Shown: positions 1 to 8,900 of the stretch, one piece after another
Layout of the letters: every line of letters starts with the position of its first letter
Numbering within the stretch: the first letter of the stretch is position 1
Origin: Tessaracoccus sp.
Lineage (GTDB): Bacteria > Actinomycetota > Actinomycetes > Propionibacteriales > Propionibacteriaceae
Assembly (NCBI RefSeq): GCF_016714275.1
Contig: NZ_JADJNP010000004.1
Coordinates: 124,001-188,000, forward strand
DNA: 64,000 bases
Direction of reading: 5' to 3'
Notes under the pieces: model-generated
Database searches by the model: none
What the model saw: the letters and a program-made list of their open reading frames with translations, nothing else
What the model was told of the DNA's origin: nothing
Program-made: the position numbers and the translations under genes

Positions 1-517
1 CCAGCGGGGCGCCGATCCCTACACAGGCGGTCTCTATCCGATCCGGGGAGATGCCGCCGTCGGCGAGGGCGGCGGCGATGGTGACTCCGAGGTGCTCGCT
101 GCGGGACTCGCGCGGAAACTCCGCCGCGAAGTCTCGGCGTGCCTGTCCGAGCACCTGGCCCGCCAGGTCTGCGACGACCGCGGAGACGGAGGTGTACGCA
201 ATGTCGGCTCCGACGACGAGGGATCGGGTGTGGTTGAAGGCGAACTGCCGAGCCCGGCGTCCCGGGGTTGCCGATCGAGTACCGGGACCTTCGATGACCC
301 AGCCGCGCTCCTCAAGTCCGCGGCAGATGTCGAGGACGCTGGCCCTGGTGAGTCCCGAGGCCTCCATGAGTTGGTTGGCGGTCAGGGTCTGGCCGGCGTT
401 GTCCCAGAAGACGTCGAGGAGAGCGTGGAGGTTCTGTTCGCGCATCGCTTGCGGCGAGGTCGCCGCCACCTGGTCGCGGCGCAGCGACGGCAACTGGCTT
501 CTGAGGATGCTTGACAT
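1..517 (-). CDS. ROK-family transcriptional regulator, C-terminus beyond window
   Basis: The reading frame starts at an ATG at 517 and stays open to base 1, so only about 172 N-terminal residues are present. The first 85 or so residues form a winged-helix DNA-binding domain (LTANQLMEASGLTRASVLDI, then a wing with RSATPGRRARQF). A ROK-type ATPase fold follows, beginning near SLVVGADIAYTSVSAVVADL. ROK regulators of this type repress sugar-uptake genes and respond to a sugar or sugar phosphate. It is divergent from the solute-binding protein at 593 across a 75 bp gap containing a palindrome, so it probably controls that operon and itself. The ligand cannot be deduced. Confidence 0.85.
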   Translation of the reverse strand, partial: MSSILRSQLPSLRRDQVAATSPQAMREQNLHALLDVFWDNAGQTLTANQLMEASGLTRASVLDICRGLEERGWVIEGPGTRSATPGRRARQFAFNHTRSLVVGADIAYTSVSAVVADLAGQVLGQARRDFAAEFPRESRSEHLGVTIAAALADGGISPDRIETACVGIGAPL

Positions 518-544
518 GGCCCATAGTCTGCCGTACCTTTCATT

Positions 545-568
545 TACTCTCTATAGATTTAGAGTGTA
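545..568. promoter_or_regulatory. Imperfect palindrome, candidate ROK operator
   Basis: An AT-rich imperfect inverted repeat (TAC-CTCTA...TAGAG-GTA arms, 18 of 24 positions symmetric) lies in the divergent gap between the ROK gene (start 517) and the transporter gene (start 593). Its position fits an operator for both genes. The assignment to the ROK protein is inference. Confidence 0.45.
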
Positions 569-592
569 GATAAGTTTCATCAAGGAGGATGC

Positions 593-2287
593 ATGAAGAC
601 ACGACGTTCCTGGTGGCGTGCTGGTGCGGCCGTCGCCGTGACGGGATCGCTGGTGCTGACGGCCTGCGGAAGCGACGGCGAGAAGAGCCCCGACGGCGAG
701 AAGCCAACCGTCACGGTCCAGGTCATCAAGGACGCCCGGGCGAAGCCGATGGCCGAGATGCCGTGGACCAAGGGCCTCGAGGAGGCGTGCGGCTGCACGA
801 TCACGTGGCAGGAGACGGCGGCCTCGTCGTGGCAGCAGCAGAAGCAGGCCTCGCTCGCGGCCGGCGAGATCGCCGACGTCACCATCGGCGGCTACGGCGG
901 CGGCGACTGGGGCGACTACAACACCTACTTCGTCGACCTGGCCACGGAACTGGAGGCTATGCCGAACCTGAAGGCCACCTTCGAGGGCAGCCCCTACTCG
1001 CGTGTGGTGTCGACCTGGGAGGGCAAGGTCCTCGGCGCGCCGGGTGTCAACACCGGCATTGTGGCGAACTCAAGCGCTCACCTCTTCATCAACAAGCAGT
1101 GGCTCGACAAGCTGGGCCTCACGGAGCCCACGAGCTGGAGCGAGTTCAAGGCGGTCCTCGAGGCATTCAAGACGGGTGACCCGAACGGGAACGGCAAGGC
1201 CGACGAGGTACCGTTCGACTTCCTTGCGCCGTCAGCCGACGGCTGGGGCTGGTTCAACCCGAACGTGCTGCTGGGCAGCCACGGCATCACTGTTTCCGGC
1301 GGTGCGGGCAACGGCATGTACGTCAAGGACGGGGTCGTTAAGAACTACCTGACCGATCCGGCTTACAAGGACTTCATCTCATACATGAACGAGCTCTGGG
1401 ACGCCGACGTGGTCGCGAAGGACGTCTTCACGCACGACTTCTCGCAGTACATCTCCCGCCTCAAGGGCGAGGGTGAGACTGCACTCGTCGGCGCGACGCT
1501 CTGGTGGACCCCGTCCGATGCGTTCGGCTCGCAACTGGGTGGCCAGTACATCACGCTCCCGTCGCTCATTGCAGACAACGCTCCCGACGCGAAGCGGACC
1601 TGGTTCTTCAACGGCGACGGGCTGAACTTCATTACCAACAGGATCTCCGTGGCCTCTGCCGCCAAGAACAAGGAGGCGGCACTCAAGATCGTCGACGCCT
1701 TCTACACGCCTGACATCAGCATCCAGGCACGTTTCGGCTCATTCGACATCGGTGTGAAGAAGAACGGCGAGAAGGACTACACCGTTATCGCGTCAGACGA
1801 TCCGAACATCAACGCCTCCGACTGGCAGTTCCAGAACTCGCTATCCGACGGCGCCCCCGGCTGGTTCGTGCAACCTGGAGTGAAGCTGACCCTTCCCAAG
1901 GAGCAGTTCGAGGTGCGCGGTGTGGACGCCGTCTACGAGCACGACTTCGCCAACATCGACCTGAACGGCGATGTTATCTACGGCGGTGTGACGATGACCG
2001 CGGACGAAAGCCGAGAGTACTCGCTCAACAACACCGGCATCTCGCAGACCGCGATGGCGAAGTTCGCCGAGTGGGTCACGAAGGGCACTATCGACCAGGA
2101 CTGGGACGGTTACGTCGCGGACTTGGAGAGGAACAAGCTGGCCGATCAGGTTCGGATCACTCAAGGTGCCTACGACCGCTACCGCGAGTTGATGAAGACC
2201 AACAACGTCGATCTCAACACCGAGTTGAACGATCCCAACCTGCAGTTCACCGAGAACGCCGACGGCACGGCGACGGTGTCGCGCTGA
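593..2287 (+). CDS. CUT1-type sugar ABC transporter solute-binding lipoprotein
   Basis: This is a 564-residue lipoprotein. A basic n-region (MKTRRSWWR) and hydrophobic core end in the lipobox LTAC with Cys near residue 25, followed by a Ser/Asp/Gly-rich linker. The start is supported by AAGGAGG a few bases upstream. Size and sequence style match the LplA/YtcQ branch of extracellular solute-binding proteins, which capture oligosaccharides outside the membrane. Two matching permeases follow at 2393 and 3379. No ATPase gene is in the operon, as is usual for actinobacterial CUT1 systems that share an MsmK-type ATPase. The substrate is unknown; neighbouring GH13 and GH3 genes suggest an alpha- or mixed-linked gluco-oligosaccharide. 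Confidence 0.9.
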   Translation: MKTRRSWWRAGAAVAVTGSLVLTACGSDGEKSPDGEKPTVTVQVIKDARAKPMAEMPWTKGLEEACGCTITWQETAASSWQQQKQASLAAGEIADVTIGGYGGGDWGDYNTYFVDLATELEAMPNLKATFEGSPYSRVVSTWEGKVLGAPGVNTGIVANSSAHLFINKQWLDKLGLTEPTSWSEFKAVLEAFKTGDPNGNGKADEVPFDFLAPSADGWGWFNPNVLLGSHGITVSGGAGNGMYVKDGVVKNYLTDPAYKDFISYMNELWDADVVAKDVFTHDFSQYISRLKGEGETALVGATLWWTPSDAFGSQLGGQYITLPSLIADNAPDAKRTWFFNGDGLNFITNRISVASAAKNKEAALKIVDAFYTPDISIQARFGSFDIGVKKNGEKDYTVIASDDPNINASDWQFQNSLSDGAPGWFVQPGVKLTLPKEQFEVRGVDAVYEHDFANIDLNGDVIYGGVTMTADESREYSLNNTGISQTAMAKFAEWVTKGTIDQDWDGYVADLERNKLADQVRITQGAYDRYRELMKTNNVDLNTELNDPNLQFTENADGTATVSR

Positions 2288-2302
2288 TCAGTAGCCGCTG
2301 AA

Positions 2303-2332
2303 GGGGCCGCGTTCCCGTGTGAGCGCGGCCCC
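2303..2332 (+). terminator. GC-rich hairpin between binding protein and permeases
   Basis: A 9 bp perfect stem (GGGGCCGCG / CGCGGCCCC) with a 12-base loop lies in the 105 bp gap after the solute-binding gene. It has no T-run, so it more likely attenuates transcription or protects the upstream mRNA, giving more binding protein than permease. Confidence 0.5.
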
Positions 2333-2392
2333 CTCCGGGCGATCGAAGGAGATCGCAATGTCACATTCACGCAATATGGGAAGGGGTGCGGC

Positions 2393-3364
2393 ATGAGCGT
2401 CGTGGCGCAAACTGAAGAGGCGGTCGTTGCGGCGGCGGTGAAGGGCCTACGCAAGCACCCCAAGAAGTCGGCGGGCAGGCGCCTCGCCGAGCACATGGGC
2501 AGGTACTGGCAGCTCTGGCTCATGGCCTCACCCGCCATCGTCTTCATCATCATCTTCTCGTACGTCCCGATGTACGGCATCCAGCTTGCCTTCCGCGAGT
2601 TCGACCCCACGAAGGGTCTGACTGGTGGCACGTTCGTCGGGTTCAAGTACTTCGAGCAGTTCTTCAACAACCCGCAGTTCGGCCAGATCATGATCAACAC
2701 GATCACGGTCAGCCTGTGGACGCTGGTGATGGGGTTCATCGCCCCGATCATCCTCGCGTTGGTGCTGAATCAGATCGGGAACAAGAAGATCAAGAGCTTC
2801 ACCCAGACCATCACCTACATGCCGCACTTCATCTCGACCGTGGTCATGGTCGCGATCATCCAAATCTTCCTCGCCCCAGGCAGCGGCATCCTCGGCCGCT
2901 TCTTCGGCGACACGAGCCTGATGGGCGAGCCGAGCGCCTTCGTTCACATCTACTGGATCTCGGAAATCTGGCAGCACACCGGGTGGAACTGCATCATCTA
3001 CCTCGCCGCGTTGTCCTCGGTTGACACCTCGCTGTACGAGGCGGCGCGGATGGACGGCGCGGGTCGGCTGCGGCTGATCCGCCACATCGACATTCCCGCC
3101 ATCCTGCCGACGGCGGGGATCCTGCTCATCATGAATATGGGCGCTGTCCTCGGAGTCGGGTTCGAGAAGGTCTACCTGATGCAGAACACGCTGAATATCA
3201 CTGCCTCGGAGGTCATCTCGACGTACACCTACCGCGTCGGCATCCTCGGGAACCAGTTCTCGTACTCGACGGCCATCGGATTGTTCAACTCCGTTGTCAA
3301 CTTCGCCTTCCTGATCGCCGCCAACGCCGTGGCCAGGCGGGCCAGCAACACGAGCATCTTCTGA
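2393..3364 (+). CDS. Sugar ABC transporter permease, LplB-like
   Basis: A 323-residue integral membrane permease. A cytoplasmic N-terminal stretch precedes a first membrane span around residues 45-65 (SPAIVFIIIFSYVPMYGI), with further spans after that. The EAA loop that contacts the ATPase is seen as YEAARMDGAGR. It pairs with the permease at 3379 to form the membrane channel for the binding protein at 593. An SD-like GGAAGGGG lies upstream of the ATG. It is a typical CUT1 LplB/MalF-type subunit. Confidence 0.92.
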   Translation: MSVVAQTEEAVVAAAVKGLRKHPKKSAGRRLAEHMGRYWQLWLMASPAIVFIIIFSYVPMYGIQLAFREFDPTKGLTGGTFVGFKYFEQFFNNPQFGQIMINTITVSLWTLVMGFIAPIILALVLNQIGNKKIKSFTQTITYMPHFISTVVMVAIIQIFLAPGSGILGRFFGDTSLMGEPSAFVHIYWISEIWQHTGWNCIIYLAALSSVDTSLYEAARMDGAGRLRLIRHIDIPAILPTAGILLIMNMGAVLGVGFEKVYLMQNTLNITASEVISTYTYRVGILGNQFSYSTAIGLFNSVVNFAFLIAANAVARRASNTSIF

Positions 3365-3378
3365 GAGGGGGCTGAACC

Positions 3379-4338
3379 ATGAGCAACACACAACAGACAG
3401 GTTCGCTCGCGCCGAAGCTGGATCCGGCCTTCGTCCCGCGGAAGCGCGGCAAGGAGGAGAAGCAGCCGATGGACCGGCTGGTGGATATCTGCCTCGCGAT
3501 CATCGTCGTCCTGATCATCGCTGCGGTCACCTACCCCGTATGGTTCATCATCATCGCCTCGGTCTCGGCGCCGAAGGCGGTGGCCACCGGGCAGGTGACG
3601 CTCTTGCCCAAGGGGTTCGGTTGGGCAGGATACGAGCTGATCCTCAGCGACGCCCGCATCTGGACCGGCTATCGGAACACGATCATCTACGCCGTTGTCG
3701 GCACCGCTATCAACCTGTTGGTGACCCTGCCGGCGGCGTTCGCGATGTCGCGCAGGGAGTTTCGTCCGCGTCGCATCATCATGTTCCTGTTCGCCTTCAC
3801 GATGTTCTTCAGCGGCGGCCTCATCCCGATGTTCCTGTTGATCAAGAGCCTCGGGCTACTGAACAGTATGTGGGTGTTCGTCCTCCCGGGCGCGTTCTCG
3901 GTGTTCAACATGATCATCGCCCGGTCGTTCTTCGAGTCCTCCATCCCTGAGGAGATGTACGACGCGGCCCAGATCGACGGCCTGACGTACTTCGGCTACT
4001 TCACGAAGGTGGTGCTGCCGCTCTCCGGTGCCATCATCGCCGTGATCGGCCTGTACTACTTCGTCGGGCACTGGAACAACTTCTTCACGGGCCTGATCTT
4101 CATCCGGGAGCAGAACCTGCTGCCGCTCCAGAACGTATTGCAGCAGATCCTCATGGCGAATCAGTCCGCCGGCCAGGCGGGAGGATCGGTGGGCCAGGGT
4201 GCGGGTGAGGCGCAGGAGTTCGCCGACCAGATCAAGTTCGGCGTCATCATTGTCTCGACGTTGCCGCTGATGATCGCGTACCCGCTCCTGCAGCGGTTCT
4301 TCGATAAGGGCGTCATGATCGGCGCCGTCAAGGGCTGA
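3379..4338 (+). CDS. Sugar ABC transporter permease, YtcP/LplC-like
   Basis: A 319-residue second permease of the same transporter, starting 14 bases after the previous stop. It shows six hydrophobic spans and an EAA loop, YDAAQIDGLTYFGY, in the usual place before the last spans. It also has the C-terminal GVMIGAVKG motif common to MalG-like CUT1 permeases. No ATPase gene follows, so an ATPase encoded elsewhere must energise it. Confidence 0.92.
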   Translation: MSNTQQTGSLAPKLDPAFVPRKRGKEEKQPMDRLVDICLAIIVVLIIAAVTYPVWFIIIASVSAPKAVATGQVTLLPKGFGWAGYELILSDARIWTGYRNTIIYAVVGTAINLLVTLPAAFAMSRREFRPRRIIMFLFAFTMFFSGGLIPMFLLIKSLGLLNSMWVFVLPGAFSVFNMIIARSFFESSIPEEMYDAAQIDGLTYFGYFTKVVLPLSGAIIAVIGLYYFVGHWNNFFTGLIFIREQNLLPLQNVLQQILMANQSAGQAGGSVGQGAGEAQEFADQIKFGVIIVSTLPLMIAYPLLQRFFDKGVMIGAVKG

Positions 4339-4357
4339 CCGTGACGGAGGCATACGC

Positions 4358-5017
4358 ATGAGGGGAGTGGCGCTCGGCTACGAGCGGGCCGCGCGTGTCG
4401 TGATGATGGTATTCGTCGTCAACGTTGCGTTCGTTGTCCATGTCCTTATGGGGGTCGTCATCGCCGGGTTCTTCCCGGCGGTGGCGGCCTCGTACGGCAC
4501 GTTCCGAACCTGGATGCTGTCGGAGGAGCGTGGCTGGACGGTGAAGCAGACCTGGGTCACCTTCCATCGCGCGTGGAAGATTGACCTGGGGGCCGCTAAT
4601 GCCTTCGGCTGGCCGCAGCTGCTCGTCGGTCTCCTGCTGGTGTGGGACTACTACCTCGCCAACTGGAATGACATGGGCGTCGCCGGCTTCGCCGTCTCCG
4701 GGTTTTTGCTGCTGATCAACGTCTTCTATGGCCTGTTCGTCCTTGCCTCGTGGGTGGTGCGGTCCAACTTCGACGAGCGCCCGTGGTGGGTCGTTCGCAC
4801 GTCGCTGCAGATGGTCATCGCGCGGCCCCTGTGCAGCGCCATGATCGTCGCGCTCCTCGTGGCTACCGTCTGGGCCTGGAGCCAATGGCCGGGAATCCTG
4901 ATGACCTTCGGCTTCGCCGTGCCCATCTTCGCCGTCGTCATGGCTGTGTATTCGTTCGGTCGCCTGCCGGGCATGGACGCGCGAGCCGCTGTCGGGGCCA
5001 CCCGGCAATACATATAG
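4358..5017 (+). CDS. DUF624 (YesL-like) membrane protein
   Basis: A 219-residue membrane protein with about five hydrophobic spans (for example VMMVFVVNVAFVVHVLMGVVIAGFF near the N-terminus). The motif RTWMLSEERGWTVKQTWVTF fits the DUF624/YesL family. These proteins are repeatedly encoded beside LplABC-type sugar transporters; their function is not established. The start ATG follows ACGGAGG and is 19 bases after the permease stop, so co-transcription is likely. Confidence 0.8.
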   Translation: MRGVALGYERAARVVMMVFVVNVAFVVHVLMGVVIAGFFPAVAASYGTFRTWMLSEERGWTVKQTWVTFHRAWKIDLGAANAFGWPQLLVGLLLVWDYYLANWNDMGVAGFAVSGFLLLINVFYGLFVLASWVVRSNFDERPWWVVRTSLQMVIARPLCSAMIVALLVATVWAWSQWPGILMTFGFAVPIFAVVMAVYSFGRLPGMDARAAVGATRQYI

Positions 5018-5066
5018 ACTCCATATAATTATCTGACCTGCTGACAGCCACTTTTGGAAGGCACTC

Positions 5067-6791
5067 GTGACAACGCACAGCACCCACACCGACATCGCCT
5101 CTCGTCCGGAAGGCTGGTGGCGGTCCGCGGTCGTCTACCAGATCTATCCGCGGTCGTTCCAGGACTCGAACGGCGATGGGATCGGCGACATCCCGGGCAT
5201 CACTTCACGTCTGGACTATCTCGCGACGCTCGGCGTGGACGTGCTCTGGCTGTCTCCGGCGTATCGGTCGCCGCAGGTCGACAACGGCTATGACATCTCC
5301 GACTACCAGGACGTCGACCCCCTGTTCGGCACTCTCGAGGACCTGGACGAGTTGATCGCTCAGGCTCACGCCCGCGGGATCAAGCTGGTGATGGATCTGG
5401 TGGTCAACCACACTTCTGATCAGCACGCCTGGTTCCAGGAATCCCGCGACCCGGCCTCCCCGAAGCGGGACTGGTACTTCTGGCGACCCGCGCGCACTGG
5501 GGCCGAGCCAGGCGCCCCAGGCGCCGAGCCCGACGACAGCGGTGCAGCTTTCGCGCCGTCTGCGTGGACCTATGACCCGGCCAGTGGCGTGTATTACTAC
5601 GGTATGTTCAGCCCGGGGCAGCCGGACCTGAACTGGGAGAACGACGACGTCCGCGCGGCTGTGTACGAGATGATGCGCTGGTGGGTCGACCGGGGTGTCG
5701 ATGGGTTCCGGATGGACGTCATCAACCTGATCTCCAAGCCGGATGAGTTGACCTCCGGCGCCCCGCTCGACCCTGACACGAGCCGGCGCGAGTACCGACC
5801 CTGGGGGCCCCGCCTACACGAGTTCCTGGCCGAGATGAACCGCGAGGTAGGCCTCGACGAACGCAACCTCCTTACCGTCGGCGAGATGCCCGGGGCGACG
5901 ATCGAGCTGGCTCAGTTCGTCACAGACCCCGCGCGCCACGAGCTGAACATGGTGTTCACCTTCGAGCACGTCAGTCTGGATCAGGGGTCTTGGTCCAAGT
6001 GGGACCTTGCCGAACTCCCGCTTCCGGTGCTGAAGGGCAACCTTGCGACCTGGCAGGACGGGCTGGCGGAGGCGGGCTGGAACTCCTTGTACTGGGACAA
6101 CCACGACCAGCCACGCGCGGTGTCCCGGTTCGGCGACGACTCCCCGGAGCATCGCGTGAACTCTGCGAAAACGCTCGCGGCGGTGTTGCATCTCCACAGG
6201 GGAACGCCATACATCTACCAGGGCGAGGAGTTCGGCATGACCAACTCGCCTTTCCAGTCGATCGATGACTACCAGGACGTCGAGTCGCTGAACTACCACA
6301 CGCTCGCCACGGCTCATGGCATCGCCGAGGAGGAGGTGCTGGCGTCGTTGGCGGCGAAGAGCCGTGACCATGCCCGCACGCCCGTGCACTGGGACGACTC
6401 GGCGCATGCGGGTTTCACCAGCGGCACCCCTTGGTATGCGGCGAACCCGAACTACGTCGAGATCAACGCGAAGGCGGCGGTGGCCGATCCGGGCTCGGTG
6501 TTCGCGCATTATCAGGCCCTGATCCGGCTGCGCCACGACGACGCGACGGTCCGCGAGGGCCGGTTCGAGCTCCTCCTCCCGGACCACGACCAGGTCTGGG
6601 CCTTCACCCGCACCCTCGACGGCAGGCTCCTGGTCCTGGCGAACTGCTCCTCGACCCCGGCAGAGGTCCCCGTCGACGACCTCCCGGACCTCACCGGCGG
6701 GGAGCTCATCCTCGGCACGCATCCGGAGCCGGACCCGTCGGTCCTGGCCCCCTGGGAGTCCCGCATCCTGCGCCTCTCCCCGACCGCATGA
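5067..6791 (+). CDS. GH13 alpha-glucosidase (oligo-1,6-glucosidase/trehalulose-hydrolase type)
   Basis: A 574-residue cytoplasmic glycoside hydrolase without a signal peptide. The N-terminal WWRSAVVYQIYPRSFQDSNGDG signature is typical of GH13 alpha-glucosidases. Catalytic residues visible are the nucleophile Asp in GFRMDVINL (about residue 217), the acid/base Glu in TVGEMPG and the third Asp in DNHDQPRAV. A Pro/Glu-rich insert (GAEPGAPGAEPDD) lies in the B-domain region. It probably cleaves alpha-glucosidic bonds of sugars brought in by the upstream transporter. The GTG start follows GGAAGG. It is a close paralogue of the gene at 25424 (most motifs and the odd insert are shared). Its stop overlaps the next start (ATGA). 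Confidence 0.93.
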   Translation: MTTHSTHTDIASRPEGWWRSAVVYQIYPRSFQDSNGDGIGDIPGITSRLDYLATLGVDVLWLSPAYRSPQVDNGYDISDYQDVDPLFGTLEDLDELIAQAHARGIKLVMDLVVNHTSDQHAWFQESRDPASPKRDWYFWRPARTGAEPGAPGAEPDDSGAAFAPSAWTYDPASGVYYYGMFSPGQPDLNWENDDVRAAVYEMMRWWVDRGVDGFRMDVINLISKPDELTSGAPLDPDTSRREYRPWGPRLHEFLAEMNREVGLDERNLLTVGEMPGATIELAQFVTDPARHELNMVFTFEHVSLDQGSWSKWDLAELPLPVLKGNLATWQDGLAEAGWNSLYWDNHDQPRAVSRFGDDSPEHRVNSAKTLAAVLHLHRGTPYIYQGEEFGMTNSPFQSIDDYQDVESLNYHTLATAHGIAEEEVLASLAAKSRDHARTPVHWDDSAHAGFTSGTPWYAANPNYVEINAKAAVADPGSVFAHYQALIRLRHDDATVREGRFELLLPDHDQVWAFTRTLDGRLLVLANCSSTPAEVPVDDLPDLTGGELILGTHPEPDPSVLAPWESRILRLSPTA

Positions 6792-7606
6792 GCGGCGCCG
6801 TCGCACCGCCACGCGCCGCGGACGACTTCGTGCGGTCGAGGTTCGACCTTCACGGGTTGACGGCTTTGGTCACCGGTGCGACCTCCGGGATCGGGTACGC
6901 CATCGCGGAGGCGTTCGTCCGCGCGGGAGCGGACGTCTATGTGCACGGGCGCGGGACCGAGAAGGCCGAGGCCGCGGCACGACGGATCGGCGCGCGGGCC
7001 GTCGCCTGCGATCTGTCTGACGCCTCGGAGATCGACCGGCTCTGCGACCGTCTGCTGGACTCCGAGACCAGGCTGGACATCATCGTGAACAACGCTGGGA
7101 TCGAGTTCCCGGCCGCCTTACCGAGCCTCACCGGAGAGGTACTTGCCGCCACGTTCACCGTGAACACCTTCGCCCCGGTCCAGGTCGCGCGGCGGCTGCT
7201 GCCGCTCCTGTCGCGGTCCAGGAACGGGTCGATCCTCAATGTCTCGTCGATTCACGACCGGGTGCCCTCGCACTCGAACGCCGCATACGCCGCGTCCAAG
7301 GCCGCGCTCCGGATGATGACCGAGACGATGGCCGTCGAACTAGGTCCATCCGGAGTGCGGGTGAACGCCATCGCGCCCGGCGCCATCGCTACCGACATCA
7401 ACCGGGACATCATCGCGAAGGTCGGGCCTGCCCATTTCGCGGAACTGATCCCGCTCGGTCGGGTGGGAACGCCGGAGGATGTCGCCGGCGCGGCTGTGTT
7501 CCTCGCCTCGGCTGCAGCCGGGTACGTCAGCGGCGCGACCCTCGTCGTCGACGGCGCCTACTCCCATCACCTTGTCCGCTACCGCGGGCTCGAAGACCAC
7601 AGCTAG
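6788..7606 (+). CDS. Short-chain dehydrogenase/reductase
   Basis: A 272-residue classical SDR. The Rossmann cofactor motif TGATSGIG lies around residues 30-37, with NNAG, the catalytic Ser in NVSSIH and YAASK. A C-terminal GYVSGATLVVDGAYS end is typical of NAD(P)-dependent 3-ketoacyl reductase-like and gluconate dehydrogenase-like SDRs. The ATG overlaps the stop of the upstream GH13 (ATGA), showing translational coupling. Between an alpha-glucosidase and an enolase-superfamily enzyme, a sugar or sugar-acid oxidoreductase role is likely; the substrate is not readable. Confidence 0.9.
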   Translation: MSGAVAPPRAADDFVRSRFDLHGLTALVTGATSGIGYAIAEAFVRAGADVYVHGRGTEKAEAAARRIGARAVACDLSDASEIDRLCDRLLDSETRLDIIVNNAGIEFPAALPSLTGEVLAATFTVNTFAPVQVARRLLPLLSRSRNGSILNVSSIHDRVPSHSNAAYAASKAALRMMTETMAVELGPSGVRVNAIAPGAIATDINRDIIAKVGPAHFAELIPLGRVGTPEDVAGAAVFLASAAAGYVSGATLVVDGAYSHHLVRYRGLEDHS

Positions 7607-7642
7607 CTGAACGGGCCCCGCCCCGGCATCCTCAGGAGCCTC

Positions 7643-8884
7643 ATGAGAATCAGATCGATCACCACCGCTGTCGTCGAAGCTAACTTCGACTGGACCCTGA
7701 TCCGCCTTGAGACCGACGATGGCCTCGTCGGATGGGGCGAGTCGTTTTTCGCGCCCGGTCTCACCGCCATCGTCGCGGAGATGGCCTCGCTGGTGGCAGG
7801 TGATGACGCCCGCAATCCCCAAGCCGTGATCAGGCGGCTCCAGATCGCCGCCTCCGGGGCAGGGTCGGTCGGAGGCGTGGTCCACAACGCGCTGTCGGGA
7901 ATTGACGCGGCGCTGTGGGACCTCAACGCCCGCGCCCTCGGCATTCCCCTCTGGCGGCTGCTCGGCGGGCGCTATCACGACGCAGTGCGCGTCTACGCAG
8001 ACTGCCATGGAGGTGCGGGCCTGATGAGCCTTGGCCCGCTCCTCCAGATCCGGAAGCCGCGTTGGGTCGACGAGGGGGTCGCAGAGGGCAGTGTTGGGGC
8101 GATGCTCTTCGACCCCGGGGCGGAGACCGAGCCCATCGACCTCGACCTGCTCGAGGCGCGAGCCGAGGAGGCCGTCGCGAAGGGTTTCACGGCGCTGAAG
8201 TTTGACCTCGATGTGCCGGGCCTCGTGCCGACGCGGCCCGGTTCGCGCACCATGCCCGCGGGTGGTGAGGAGCTGGCCGCCGGGATGGTCGATGCGGTGC
8301 GCCGCGGCGCGGGGCCGGACGTTGACCTCGCCTTCGACCTGCATTGGCGCTACGACATGGCATCGGCTGTGCGGTTGGCAGACGCCGTCTCCGCCGCGCC
8401 GCTGATGTGGCTCGAGGATCCTCTTCCGCCGGAGAATGTGGACGGGCTGATCAGTCTCGCCGCGCGGACCTCAGTTCCGCTGGGTGGCGGAGAGAACCTC
8501 ATCGGCCACCGTAGCTTCGAGCGCCTGATCGCGGCGCAGGCGTTCTCTGTCGTGACGCCGGACCTGGGTAAGGTCGGCGGCGTGAGGGAGGCCAGGCGGA
8601 TTGCCGAGGCTGCCGATGACCGCGGGATGTCGATCGCGCCGCACAACATCGCGGGTCCGGTCGGGACGGCGTTCGCCGCTCAGGTCTCTTCCACCTGGCC
8701 TAACTTCCTTGCTCTTGAGTACCACGCGCAGGACGTACCGTTCTTCGATGACATCGTCGATCGGCAGATCATCGAGAATGGCTTCATTCGGATGACTGAT
8801 CGCCCAGGTATCGGTGTGGACGTGGACGTCGATCAGGTCCGACGTCACGCCAAGCCCGGCGAGCCGATCTTCGAAGCCGCCTGA
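7643..8884 (+). CDS. Mandelate racemase/enolase-superfamily enzyme, sugar-acid dehydratase-like
   Basis: A 413-residue enolase-superfamily protein. The N-terminal capping domain ends near residue 120. Barrel motifs follow in order: a catalytic Lys region (ALKFDLDVPG), metal ligands in LAFDLHW, WLEDPLPPEN and GGGENL, then TPDLGKVGG and APHNIAGP with the His expected of the mandelate-racemase subgroup. Such enzymes dehydrate aldonic or uronic acids by abstracting the alpha-proton. Flanking SDR and RraA-like genes point to a non-phosphorylative sugar-acid route. The exact acid is unknown. Confidence 0.85.
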   Translation: MRIRSITTAVVEANFDWTLIRLETDDGLVGWGESFFAPGLTAIVAEMASLVAGDDARNPQAVIRRLQIAASGAGSVGGVVHNALSGIDAALWDLNARALGIPLWRLLGGRYHDAVRVYADCHGGAGLMSLGPLLQIRKPRWVDEGVAEGSVGAMLFDPGAETEPIDLDLLEARAEEAVAKGFTALKFDLDVPGLVPTRPGSRTMPAGGEELAAGMVDAVRRGAGPDVDLAFDLHWRYDMASAVRLADAVSAAPLMWLEDPLPPENVDGLISLAARTSVPLGGGENLIGHRSFERLIAAQAFSVVTPDLGKVGGVREARRIAEAADDRGMSIAPHNIAGPVGTAFAAQVSSTWPNFLALEYHAQDVPFFDDIVDRQIIENGFIRMTDRPGIGVDVDVDQVRRHAKPGEPIFEAA

Positions 8885-8900
8885 AATCGAAAGGAAGCCG